Shown here piece after piece: positions 43,738-51,954 of a DNA stretch of 64,000 bases. Position numbers and translations under genes: made by a program. The number at the start of each line of letters is the position of its first letter. The stretch's first letter is position 1. Source of the stretch: Flavobacterium flavigenum (GTDB taxonomy: Bacteria > Bacteroidota > Bacteroidia > Flavobacteriales > Flavobacteriaceae). The notes below the pieces were generated by a model, which saw only the letters and a list, made by a program, of their open reading frames with translations, did no database searches and was not told the origin of the DNA. The stretch lies in NCBI RefSeq assembly GCF_027111255.2, contig NZ_CP114285.2:1736001-1800000 (forward strand). Direction: 5' to 3'.

Positions 43738-45897
43738 ATGAAAAAAATATACTTTACCCTATTCATCATAGGGCAATGTGTCCTTGCACAAAATAAAACA
43801 GAACAGGACACAACAAAATCACAGGAACTTGAAAACGTTTTTATAACCGCAAATCGCACAGCAACTTTACGAAAAGAAACACCTGTCGCCATCAGCAAGT
43901 TAACTGCTAAAACTATTAACGAAGCCAAGGCAACTGCTGTCTATGAAATTATAAATAAAACACCAGGAGTTCTCATGGTGAATTTAGGAAACGAACAGCA
44001 TATGATGTCTATTCGTCAGCCTATGACAACAAATGCCTACTATTTATATCTGGAAGACGGTCTGCCTATTCGCCCAATGGGAATTTTCAATCACAATGCT
44101 TTATTAGAGATTAATCAGTTTAACCTTCAAAGTATTGAAGTGGTAAAAGGTCCGGTTTCTTCTTTATATGGACCCGAAGCCGTTGGCGGTACTATTAATC
44201 TAATTTCGATAAAACCATCTCTTGATCCTGAATTTAAATTTGGAATACAGGCCGATAATTATGGTTATAGAAGATTTCAGGCTGCCGGTGGTGCTACTAT
44301 TGGAAAGGTTGGCTTTCATGTTGCAGGAATTTCCAGTTTGCAGGAAAATGGCTGGATGACCTATTCTGATTATAACAAAGACAATCTGAATGTTCGAATC
44401 GATTATAACATCTCACCTTCTACGCGACTAATCAGTAATACCATGTATGGAAAATATTATTCGGACATGAGCGGAAGTGTAAATGAAGAAGCTTTTAATA
44501 ACAGAACCTATAAAAGTACGACTGACTTTACATATAGAAAATCGGATGCCTTAAGAACCCGTTTAACATTAGAACATGACTGGAACAGCAACTCCAGCAG
44601 TTACATCACCGCTTATTTGCGTGATAACAAATTAGGTCAAAATCCATCCTACGGAATCAAATGGAGTCCAACTGTTAATCCGACAACTGCAAAAGGTGAA
44701 GTCAATTCAAACAACTTCAAAAGTTATGGAGCAATCGGACAGCATACTCAAAAGTTTGAATTTCTGAATACCAAACTGGTTGCAGGAGCCCTTTATGATT
44801 ATTCTCCGGTAACGTATTGGTCTTATGTTATCGATTTAAAAGCCAATCTAAATCCTGGAGAGGCAGGAAAACAAACGGTAGATTCGTATGAAATTATTGC
44901 AGAACATCCGGATTCAAAACTGGCAGATTATTCGGCTGATATTTTTAATACAGCAGGCTATGCGCAATTGAGTTTTAATCCGATTGAAAAATTAGTCATC
45001 ACATTGGGAGGCCGTTACGACAATATGAAAGTTGATTATGATAACACTCTCGATCTTTCTTCAGGAAGTAAAATATATGACAAGGTTACATTTAAAGTAG
45101 GAGCTAACTACAACCCAACAGATTTTATAGGTTTCTATGGCAATTATTCTCAGGGCTTTGCTCCTCCGGGAATTACATCCATTTTCAGAACAAAACCCGG
45201 AACTGGCGGTACAACAGCTGTTCCTGCCGAATTTTATTACAACTTAAAACCGGCAGATTTCGATAATTATGAAATTGGCGGATGGCTTTCCTTTTTTCAA
45301 AATAAATTAAACTTTGACTATGCTTTCTATTATATGGAAGGCAAAAACGAACTGTTAAGCATCAAACTGCCTGATAACTCAACTGATTATCGTTCCGCCG
45401 GAGAAACCCGTCATAAAGGAATTGAATTTGGAGCCTCTTATCGTCCTTCAAAACAATTCAATTTTCGACTTGGCGGAACTTACGCACAGCATACTTATAT
45501 CGATTTTAAACTTTCAGACAAACCATCAGATCCGGTTCAGAATTTAAACGGAAAAGAAATGCCTGCTGCTCCAAGATGGTCCGGAAATTCAGAGGTAAGT
45601 TATTACCCAAGCTGGCTTCCCAACTTAAGAACTTCTGTCGAGTGGCAGTTGGTTGGCAGCTATTATCAGGATCAGATCAATACTGTAAAATATGATGGTT
45701 ACAATTTATTCAACGCCAGAATTGGCTATCAATGGAAAAAAATTGAAATCTACGGAAATGTCATGAACCTAACCGATAAATTATACGCTTATAATGTTTC
45801 GAGAACAAATATCGCAAACGCGCAGCCTACCTATACAGCAGCTGCACCAAGAACTTTTGTTTTTGGAATACAATATAATTTATCATTAAAAAAATAA
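43738..45897 (+). CDS. TonB-dependent outer-membrane receptor
   Basis: The 719-residue protein has a signal peptide (KIYFTLFIIGQCVLAQ) and a plug domain (about 35-150: ENVFITANRTATLRKETPVA, LQSIEVVKGPVSSLYGPEAV). A 22-strand barrel ends in a typical terminal strand (PRTFVFGIQYNLSL). It imports a ligand across the outer membrane using TonB energy. No carboxypeptidase-like N-terminal domain of the SusC type is present. The neighbours suggest an iron, copper or siderophore-type ligand, but the specificity is inferred from context only. Confidence 0.92.
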   Translation: MKKIYFTLFIIGQCVLAQNKTEQDTTKSQELENVFITANRTATLRKETPVAISKLTAKTINEAKATAVYEIINKTPGVLMVNLGNEQHMMSIRQPMTTNAYYLYLEDGLPIRPMGIFNHNALLEINQFNLQSIEVVKGPVSSLYGPEAVGGTINLISIKPSLDPEFKFGIQADNYGYRRFQAAGGATIGKVGFHVAGISSLQENGWMTYSDYNKDNLNVRIDYNISPSTRLISNTMYGKYYSDMSGSVNEEAFNNRTYKSTTDFTYRKSDALRTRLTLEHDWNSNSSSYITAYLRDNKLGQNPSYGIKWSPTVNPTTAKGEVNSNNFKSYGAIGQHTQKFEFLNTKLVAGALYDYSPVTYWSYVIDLKANLNPGEAGKQTVDSYEIIAEHPDSKLADYSADIFNTAGYAQLSFNPIEKLVITLGGRYDNMKVDYDNTLDLSSGSKIYDKVTFKVGANYNPTDFIGFYGNYSQGFAPPGITSIFRTKPGTGGTTAVPAEFYYNLKPADFDNYEIGGWLSFFQNKLNFDYAFYYMEGKNELLSIKLPDNSTDYRSAGETRHKGIEFGASYRPSKQFNFRLGGTYAQHTYIDFKLSDKPSDPVQNLNGKEMPAAPRWSGNSEVSYYPSWLPNLRTSVEWQLVGSYYQDQINTVKYDGYNLFNARIGYQWKKIEIYGNVMNLTDKLYAYNVSRTNIANAQPTYTAAAPRTFVFGIQYNLSLKK

Positions 45898-45902
45898 TTT
45901 TT

Positions 45903-45977
45903 AGAAGCTAATCCCGCTCTCCGCTATATCTTTTGTGGCGAACCCCGCCACAAAAGGATATCGCTTCTATCGGGGCT
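45903..45977. repeat. Dispersed palindromic repeat, family A, copy 2
   Basis: A perfect 10-bp stem (TTTTGTGGCG with CGCCACAAAA, 45931-45940 and 45946-45955) sits inside the same flanks as copy 1 at 189-267. These include AGAAGCT, CCGCTATATC and GCTTCTATCGGGGCT, with GAAGC/GCTTC pairing on the outside. It fills the gap between the receptor and the PepSY gene and ends 14 bases before the latter's ATG, so it may weaken or separate the two messages. Confidence 0.8.
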
Positions 45978-45991
45978 AAAAAGATCTAACA

Positions 45992-47590
45992 ATGAGCAAA
46001 GCAATAAAAGAGAAAAAGTCCAAAAAAAAAGATTCTAAATTCATTAAAAAAATCAAACAGCACATGTACAAATGGCATAGTGTTATTGGTTTAATCACCA
46101 TTATTCCGGTTATCTTCTGGACATTATCAGGTTTGATGCACCCATTTATGGCTCATTTTTTCAAACCCGAAATTGCCCATGATAAACTGGAACAGCAAAT
46201 TATTGATCAAAATCAATTGCAATTTTCGATTCAGGAAGTTTTACAGAAAAACGAACTAACACAATTCAAAAATTTTAGAATTGTTGCCTTCAACAATAAA
46301 ACGTATTATCAGCTTAAAACAATAATTGGCGAGTTATGGTATTTTGATGCCTTAACAGCTGAGAAACTAGAAAACGGAGATCAAAAATATGCTGAATGGC
46401 TTTCACGATATTTTTTAGACGATCAAAAAAGCACCATAAAAAAGAGTGAGGTTGTAACCGAATTTAATTCGCAATACAAATATGTAAACCGTTATTTACC
46501 TGTCTATAAATTGAGTTTTGATCGCCCTGATGCGATGGAAGTTTATGTAGAAACCTCATCAGGCAAACTGGCTACTTTTAATCCGGTTTCCAGACAATGG
46601 TTTATCTGGTTTTTCGACACTTTTCATAACTGGTCCTTTATAGATGCCATTTCGAACAACAGTATTCGGATTATTACCATGATTTTCCTACTGTCAATTA
46701 TTGGATTTTCTGCCCTGAGTGGAATTTTAATTTACGGCTTACTTTGGAAACAATTCAAAAAAACAGATAGTTTACAACCCAAAAAAGGACTTCGAAAATA
46801 CCATCGCCAAATCGGGATCTGGGTTTCGCTTTTTACATTGACTTTTGCTTTTAGCGGTGCGTACCATGCCACTACAAAATGGGCTCCCTACACTTTATCA
46901 CAAATGATTTACGAACCTACTTTTGAAACCAAAGAAATTCCCAGAGCAAATAATATGCTCAATTTAGACTGGATTCGTTTTCAAAACATGAGCATTATTA
47001 CACTCAATGATACGGCTTATTATCGTTGTCAGTTGGCTGAAAAAGAAACAAAAAGATTCAAAAAACCAAAATCAGATTCTAAATGGAACAAAAAAGAGGA
47101 TACAAAATCTGAAGTCATTTACATCAATGCAACTACAAATAAAATTGCGCCAAACCTGGATTTAGAATATGCCGAATTTTTAGCTTATTATTTTACCGAT
47201 GGTGCACCAAAAGCTTCGTGCTGCGAAATGATTGATACGTCAGAAGATGACTCTCAGCCTTCATTTGAAAATATAAAATTATTGGAATCAAAAGTTTTGA
47301 ATGATTTTGAAAGCAGGGAATATGGCTTTGTCAATAAAAGGCTTCCAGTCGTAAAATTAGCGTATGACACACCTGAAAGAACAACTTACTTTATCGAAAC
47401 TTCAACATCAAGATTAGCTGCGGTTATCAATAACTCAGACCGGATTGAAGGGTATTCTTTTGCCATCCTGCACAAATTTTTATTTATGGACTGGGCTGGA
47501 AAAAACATCCGTGACCTGACGATGGTTTTGGCTGCATTGACGATTTTGATTGTGAGTATTCTTGGGTTTATTTTGTTTTTGAAGAAATAG
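45992..47590 (+). CDS. PepSY-associated transmembrane protein
   Basis: The 532-residue protein has a basic N-terminus (SKAIKEKKSKKKDSKFIK) and about four membrane helices, with HMYKWHSVIGLITIIPVIFW at the first helix and later IGIWVSLFTLTFAFSGAYHA. Two large periplasmic PepSY-like regions are separated by the middle helices. The conserved His residues (KWHS, FHNWS, YHRQ, LHKF) could coordinate haem. Relatives include siderophore-reducing proteins of the FpvG/PepSY_TM type. Following a TonB-dependent receptor, a role in reductive metal release is likely. A CC pair (KASCCEMID) in the second loop is unusual. Confidence 0.85.
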   Translation: MSKAIKEKKSKKKDSKFIKKIKQHMYKWHSVIGLITIIPVIFWTLSGLMHPFMAHFFKPEIAHDKLEQQIIDQNQLQFSIQEVLQKNELTQFKNFRIVAFNNKTYYQLKTIIGELWYFDALTAEKLENGDQKYAEWLSRYFLDDQKSTIKKSEVVTEFNSQYKYVNRYLPVYKLSFDRPDAMEVYVETSSGKLATFNPVSRQWFIWFFDTFHNWSFIDAISNNSIRIITMIFLLSIIGFSALSGILIYGLLWKQFKKTDSLQPKKGLRKYHRQIGIWVSLFTLTFAFSGAYHATTKWAPYTLSQMIYEPTFETKEIPRANNMLNLDWIRFQNMSIITLNDTAYYRCQLAEKETKRFKKPKSDSKWNKKEDTKSEVIYINATTNKIAPNLDLEYAEFLAYYFTDGAPKASCCEMIDTSEDDSQPSFENIKLLESKVLNDFESREYGFVNKRLPVVKLAYDTPERTTYFIETSTSRLAAVINNSDRIEGYSFAILHKFLFMDWAGKNIRDLTMVLAALTILIVSILGFILFLKK

Positions 47591-47602
47591 TATCGTTTTA
47601 TT

Positions 47603-47675
47603 CCTGCAAGGTCTTTTCTTGACCTTGTAGGTATTTAAAACCACAATAAACAGACGTAAAAGGTTTTAAAAACCT
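47603..47675. repeat. Palindromic repeats (CCTGCAAGGTC and AGGTTTT types)
   Basis: CCTGCAAGGTC (47603-47613) pairs with GACCTTGTAGG (47621-47631) with one wobble. A second palindrome, AGGTTTTAAAAACCT, lies at 47661-47675. They fill the gap between the convergent PepSY and TrmH genes and could end both transcripts. The combination of AAGGT and GGTTTTAAAACC words suggests a dispersed repeat family. Confidence 0.6.
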
Positions 47676-47698
47676 CGCAAAAAACTTAATAAGTAAAT

Positions 47699-48361
47699 TT
47701 ATCGGGGATTCTCCTCATAATAACGCGCTTCGATACGCTTAATATCTTTTATGGAATTTTTCGCCCAATCTAAACGCTTTACCAAAATCTCTTCATCAGA
47801 CAACTGCCATTTTATATCCGATCTTCGAAGCCTGTTGGCTAGGTTTTGAATTATAATAGCCGCAGAAACCGAAATATTGAGGCTTTCGGTAAAACCAACC
47901 ATTGGAATTTTCAGGAAACCATCTGCATTATCCATAATTTCTTTAGACAATCCTTCTTTTTCTGTACCAAAAAATAATGCGCTTGGTTTTGATATGTCAA
48001 AATCTTCCAGCATGCAGTCTTGTTCATGAGGTGTTGTCGCAATAATTTGATAACCTTTGCTTTTTAAATCTGAAAGACACCCAGCAACTGAATCAAATCG
48101 GTTAATGTCTACCCATTTCTGGGCTCCAAGGGCGATTTCTTTATCAATTCTTTTCCCAAAACGCTGTTCGATAACATTCAGTTCCTGAATTCCGAAAACT
48201 TCACAGCTACGCATTACCGCACTTGTATTGTGCATTTGGTACACATCTTCTACGGCAACTGTAAAATGTTTGGTACGATTTTGAAGAACATGTAGAAATC
48301 TTTCTTTACGGTTGTCTGTTAGTATGTTTTCTAAGAAAGCCAGGTAATCTAAATCAATCAT
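47699..48361 (-). CDS. TrmH/SpoU family RNA methyltransferase
   Basis: The 220-residue protein has the SPOUT trefoil-knot motifs NTSAVMRSCEVFGIQELNVI, ALFFGTEKEGLS and FTESLNISVSAAIIIQNLA. These assign it to 2'-O-ribose methyltransferases of tRNA or rRNA, with TrmH (tRNA Gm18) the closest in length and motif order. The modified nucleotide is inferred only. It overlaps the upstream hypothetical gene by 8 bases. Confidence 0.92.
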   Translation of the reverse strand: MIDLDYLAFLENILTDNRKERFLHVLQNRTKHFTVAVEDVYQMHNTSAVMRSCEVFGIQELNVIEQRFGKRIDKEIALGAQKWVDINRFDSVAGCLSDLKSKGYQIIATTPHEQDCMLEDFDISKPSALFFGTEKEGLSKEIMDNADGFLKIPMVGFTESLNISVSAAIIIQNLANRLRRSDIKWQLSDEEILVKRLDWAKNSIKDIKRIEARYYEENPR

Positions 48362-48989
48362 TATCTATATTTTTATTGCTAAGTATATTTTTAATTACGT
48401 TATTTAAAACAAAGGTATTCCAATCTTCCTTGTATGAATAGCCTCTATTTATATCCCTTGGGTTTTCTTTCGAATAAATTGAGAAATAAGTTCTGAATGA
48501 TCTATATCTTAGATCTTGCCAGGCAATTTGTTTCTTTTCCTGTTTAATGAGTTTTGAAACACAAAAAATGACTCCTTCAGAATTAATAGTAACATCTCCA
48601 ATAGAAAAAGCTTTACCTTCATCAAATTCTTTCATAAAATCATTTACTTGGTTATTAAAATATAAATCCCATAGTGAATCCATAATACTTACATAAAGTG
48701 CAAGGCGTTCTCTTTTCTTTACTCCAAAATAAGAATTAAAATGAATTTTTAAAACTTCATCATTATGATTTCTAATGTAAAACTGGTATTCTCTTCCAAA
48801 AACAAAATAGAATTTAAACCAATTAACTCCAAAGCGAAAGTCTTTTATTTCTGAGTTTTTAAAAAATATAAAACCTTCATTTTTTAAATCTTTATCTTCA
48901 AATCGAATAAACTCAGGATGGAGATGCAAATCTCTTTTATAATTATCGAAAAAACTTCTTTGGATTTTTACCTTAAATTCCGTTTTCAA
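48354..48989 (-). CDS. Hypothetical protein (211 aa)
   Basis: This 211-residue protein has no signal peptide and no membrane helix. It alternates beta-rich segments (FIRFEDKDLKNEGFIFFKN, REYQFYIRNHNDEVLKIHF) with a central helical part, and the C-terminal half has GDVTINSEGVIFCVSKL and WQDLRYRSFRTYFSIYS. The repeated 'xIxWxDLxxxSxxTYF' feel suggests a PH-like or YcxB-like domain, but I recognise no family. It overlaps the TrmH-like gene by 8 bases and so is probably co-transcribed. Confidence 0.75.
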   Translation of the reverse strand: MKTEFKVKIQRSFFDNYKRDLHLHPEFIRFEDKDLKNEGFIFFKNSEIKDFRFGVNWFKFYFVFGREYQFYIRNHNDEVLKIHFNSYFGVKKRERLALYVSIMDSLWDLYFNNQVNDFMKEFDEGKAFSIGDVTINSEGVIFCVSKLIKQEKKQIAWQDLRYRSFRTYFSIYSKENPRDINRGYSYKEDWNTFVLNNVIKNILSNKNIDND

Positions 48990-49077
48990 TTTATTTGATT
49001 TTAATGGGGTGCTAAAATAACCATTTCATTTTAAAAATTTCTCATTTGATTATTTGTAATTATAAATGAAATCTGAA

Positions 49078-49130
49078 GTACTACTCTTAAAACTGGTATG
49101 ATTTAATTCGTACTATTCTTAAAATCGGTT
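49078..49130 (+). promoter_or_regulatory. Two 21-base direct repeats upstream of the BNR gene, possible operators
   Basis: GTACTACTCTTAAAACTGGT (49078-49097) and GTACTATTCTTAAAATCGGT (49110-49129) agree at 17 of 21 positions when the next base is included. They start 32 bases apart, about three helical turns. They lie directly before a -7-like TACTTTTA. This arrangement suits an activator that binds in tandem on one face of the DNA. Confidence 0.5.
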
Positions 49131-49170
49131 ACTTTTACTAATTACTAACCGCATCATAAAAATAACCTGA

Positions 49171-50481
49171 ATGAACAAGTCTTTTTACAAGAGTATTCTA
49201 TGTGCTTTATCTCTCACCCTTTTTGCCTGTGCTACAAAATCTCCCAAAGAAATTCCTGTTGGTTTAGGCTGGAGCAATAATTCTGTTAATACCGTTAAAT
49301 TCAGAAAAAATGCTGTAACTACTTTTAAAGATCTTCAGTTCACAGCTTATTATGATGCAGATGGCTCTGTAGTTTTAGGCAAAAGAAAACTTAATTCTGC
49401 TAACTGGGAAATCGTAAAAACACCTTACACTGGTAATGTAAAAGATGCTCATAACAGCATTAGTATTGCTGTAGATGGAAAAGGCTTTTTACATATAAGC
49501 TGGGATCATCATGATACCAGACTTCGATATGCAAAGAGCAAGTCGCCTTTAAGTTTAGATTTAGGTAATGAAGAATCAATGACCGGAATTGCCGAACAAA
49601 AAGTGACGTATCCTGAATTTTATAATCTGCCCAACGGAAATTTATTATTCTTTTACCGTTCCGGTGCTTCGGGAAGAGGCAATATGATTATTAACTCCTA
49701 TGATTTAAAAAACAAAAACTGGTCACAAATTCAAAGCAATTTATTAAATGGTGAAGACAAAAGAAGTGCTTACTGGCAAGCCAAAGTAGATAAAAAAGGC
49801 ACCATACATCTCTCATGGGTTTGGAGAGAAAGCTGGGATGTTTCGACGAATCACGATATTTGTTATGCTCGTTCTTTTGATGGAGGTTTGACTTGGGAAA
49901 AATCAAATGGAGAAAAATATAATTTACCAATAACTGTAGCATCTGCAGAAACTGCTTGGAAAATTCCGGAAAAATCGAGTTTGATCAACCAAACTTCGAT
50001 GACAGCTGATGAAAACGGAAACCCTTATATCGCTAATTATTGGAGTGAAAATGATATTCCGCAGTTTCAGATTGTTTATTTAGAAAATGGTAGCTGGAAA
50101 AAATCAAATACAGGTTTCCGAACAACTCCTTTCTCTCTGGGAGGTGGGGGCACCAAAAAAATCCCGATTTCCAGACCTGATTTGTTACTTAAGGAAGAAG
50201 GAAAAAACCGCTATTTGTACCTTCTTTTTAGAGACAGCGAAAGAGAAAACAAAGTCTCAATGGCTTACACAAATTTAAATAAAGACAGCAATTGGAAAGT
50301 AACCGATTTAACCTCAACCGCAATAGGTGAATGGGAACCTAATTATGATATTTCACTTTGGGAAAAGCAAAAAAAACTTCATATCTTTCTTCAAAATGTA
50401 AATCAGGTTGACGGCGAAGGTCTGGCAAAGTCAGAACCGACAATCATACGGATATTAGAAGTGAATCAGTTACCCAAATAA
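49171..50481 (+). CDS. BNR_4-type beta-propeller lipoprotein, possible polysaccharide lyase
   Basis: The 436-residue protein has a lipobox near residue 17 (LSLTLFAC). A propeller fold of the BNR-4 type follows, with LHISWDHHDTRLRYAKSKSP, the histidine-rich signature, and IHLSWVWRESWDVSTNHDI. Asp-box-like SFDGGLTW and a closing WEPNYDISLWEKQKKL are also present. This family includes ulvan and related polysaccharide lyases (PL24/PL25-like), as well as uncharacterised surface proteins. A lyase or glycan-binding role on algal or similar polymers is plausible but not shown. No sus-type genes are adjacent. Confidence 0.8.
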   Translation: MNKSFYKSILCALSLTLFACATKSPKEIPVGLGWSNNSVNTVKFRKNAVTTFKDLQFTAYYDADGSVVLGKRKLNSANWEIVKTPYTGNVKDAHNSISIAVDGKGFLHISWDHHDTRLRYAKSKSPLSLDLGNEESMTGIAEQKVTYPEFYNLPNGNLLFFYRSGASGRGNMIINSYDLKNKNWSQIQSNLLNGEDKRSAYWQAKVDKKGTIHLSWVWRESWDVSTNHDICYARSFDGGLTWEKSNGEKYNLPITVASAETAWKIPEKSSLINQTSMTADENGNPYIANYWSENDIPQFQIVYLENGSWKKSNTGFRTTPFSLGGGGTKKIPISRPDLLLKEEGKNRYLYLLFRDSERENKVSMAYTNLNKDSNWKVTDLTSTAIGEWEPNYDISLWEKQKKLHIFLQNVNQVDGEGLAKSEPTIIRILEVNQLPK

Positions 50482-50495
50482 TTGCAATACAAAAA

Positions 50496-51197
50496 ATGAA
50501 AAAGAAATTAGTAGTACTGACAGGAGCAGGAATAAGCGCCGAAAGCGGTATCAAAACATTTCGTGACAGTGACGGATTATGGGAAGGTCATGACGTAATG
50601 GAAGTAGCCACTCCCGAAGGCTGGTATAAAAATCAGGAACTGGTTTTGGATTTTTACAACAAAAGACGCCAACAGCTTAAAGAAGTGGAACCTAATTTAG
50701 GACACAAAATCCTAGCCGAATTAGAAAAAGATTTTGATGTTTATATCATCACTCAAAATGTTGATGATTTACATGAAAGAGCTGGCAGTTCTAAAGTTCT
50801 ACACCTTCATGGAGAATTGCTAAAAGTCAGAAGTACCAAAAATCGCGATTTGATTTTAGACTGGACTGAGGATTTAATCACGGGAGATTTAGATGAAAAT
50901 GGACACCAGCTGCGTCCGCATATTGTTTGGTTTGGCGAAGATGTTCCGGCACTTGAAGAAGCGATTGCCATAACGGAAACCGCTGATTATTTTGCCGTAA
51001 TCGGAACTTCCCTTCAAGTTTATCCTGCTGCGGGTCTGATAAGTTACACCTATAGTATTACACCAGTTTTTTATATTGATCCGAAGCCAATTTCAATTCC
51101 GAATATTAGAAACAAAATTGAAACCATTGCAAAATTCGCTTCAGAAGGTGTAGCTGACCTGAGAGATAAACTATTGAATTTAGAAAAAACAAAATGA
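50496..51197 (+). CDS. Sir2-family NAD-dependent deacylase (CobB/SIRT5-like), no zinc tetrad
   Basis: The 233-residue Rossmann enzyme has LTGAGISAESGIKTFRDSDG, TQNVDDLHERAG, the catalytic His in LHLHGELL, HIVWFGEDVP and IGTSLQVYPAAGL. The motif FYNKRRQQL keeps the Tyr-x-x-Arg pair of SIRT5/CobB, which favours succinyl- or malonyl-lysine. The segment that usually carries four zinc cysteines (KVRSTKNRDLILDWTEDLIT) contains none. It removes acyl groups from lysine using NAD. The next gene overlaps it by 4 bases. Confidence 0.93.
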   Translation: MKKKLVVLTGAGISAESGIKTFRDSDGLWEGHDVMEVATPEGWYKNQELVLDFYNKRRQQLKEVEPNLGHKILAELEKDFDVYIITQNVDDLHERAGSSKVLHLHGELLKVRSTKNRDLILDWTEDLITGDLDENGHQLRPHIVWFGEDVPALEEAIAITETADYFAVIGTSLQVYPAAGLISYTYSITPVFYIDPKPISIPNIRNKIETIAKFASEGVADLRDKLLNLEKTK

Positions 51198-51886
51198 TTT
51201 TTGAAAGCTGGCTGCAGCAATTAGCGGAATTCAATCTGGTTTCCTTGGCTGTTTTTTTCCTGATTGAAAACTTAGTTTTGATCTATATCTCAGTTTTGAT
51301 CGGACGAATAATTGAACCAGAGAATACTGTTTTAAAAAAGTCTGATCGTAAATGGGTATTCTCAACTCTAATTTGCAATACATTCATAACAGTATCAGGC
51401 TTTGAATTGTATCGATTGGGAATCCTCGAAATAGATTTTTCAGCATCAATTGTTACTTTATTATTGGACACCTTATTGCTGATTGTTTTAATGGACTTTT
51501 TTATGTTCTGCTTTCACTTTCTGGCTCATCGCTTAAAATGGTTCAACCCTATTCACAGGCTTCATCACACACATGTTGATACCAGTGTTTACAGCCTTTA
51601 TGTACTTCACCCTATTGAAACTTTAGGCTTTGGTATGATTTGGCTATTTTTAATTACGCTCCTGAAATTTAAATTTTTAAGCATCATAATTTACCTCATT
51701 TTAAACTTATCGTACGGAATATTTGGCCATTTAAAGACTGACATTTTTCCTGATTTTTGGTATAAAAACCGCTTAACAAAATGGATCTCAACTACAAAAT
51801 TCCATAACGACCATCATAAAAATGAATCGCGTAATTATGGTTTCTATTTTACGATTTGGGATAAAATTTTCAAAACGATAATTTAA
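51194..51886 (+). CDS. Fatty acid hydroxylase / sterol desaturase family membrane protein
   Basis: The 230-residue protein has about four membrane helices and the three histidine boxes of the di-iron family: HFLAHR, HRLHHTH and HNDHH. The late FHNDHHKNESRNYGFYFTIW is characteristic. Members hydroxylate or desaturate lipids. The substrate is unknown. It overlaps the sirtuin stop codon (ATGA), so the two genes form an operon. Confidence 0.9.
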   Translation: MIFESWLQQLAEFNLVSLAVFFLIENLVLIYISVLIGRIIEPENTVLKKSDRKWVFSTLICNTFITVSGFELYRLGILEIDFSASIVTLLLDTLLLIVLMDFFMFCFHFLAHRLKWFNPIHRLHHTHVDTSVYSLYVLHPIETLGFGMIWLFLITLLKFKFLSIIIYLILNLSYGIFGHLKTDIFPDFWYKNRLTKWISTTKFHNDHHKNESRNYGFYFTIWDKIFKTII

Positions 51887-51922
51887 GCCTCAATATAGCT
51901 TTCAGAAGTTTTAACAATACCT

Positions 51923-51930
51923 TATATTTG
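51923..51930 (+). promoter_or_regulatory. -7 box (TATATTTG) of purB
   Basis: TATATTTG matches the consensus and lies 25 bases upstream of the ATG at 51955. A TTG codon at the end of this box is in frame with purB but must lie upstream of the transcription start. Confidence 0.5.
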
Positions 51931-51954
51931 CACCTTTCGAAAAACAACATAACG

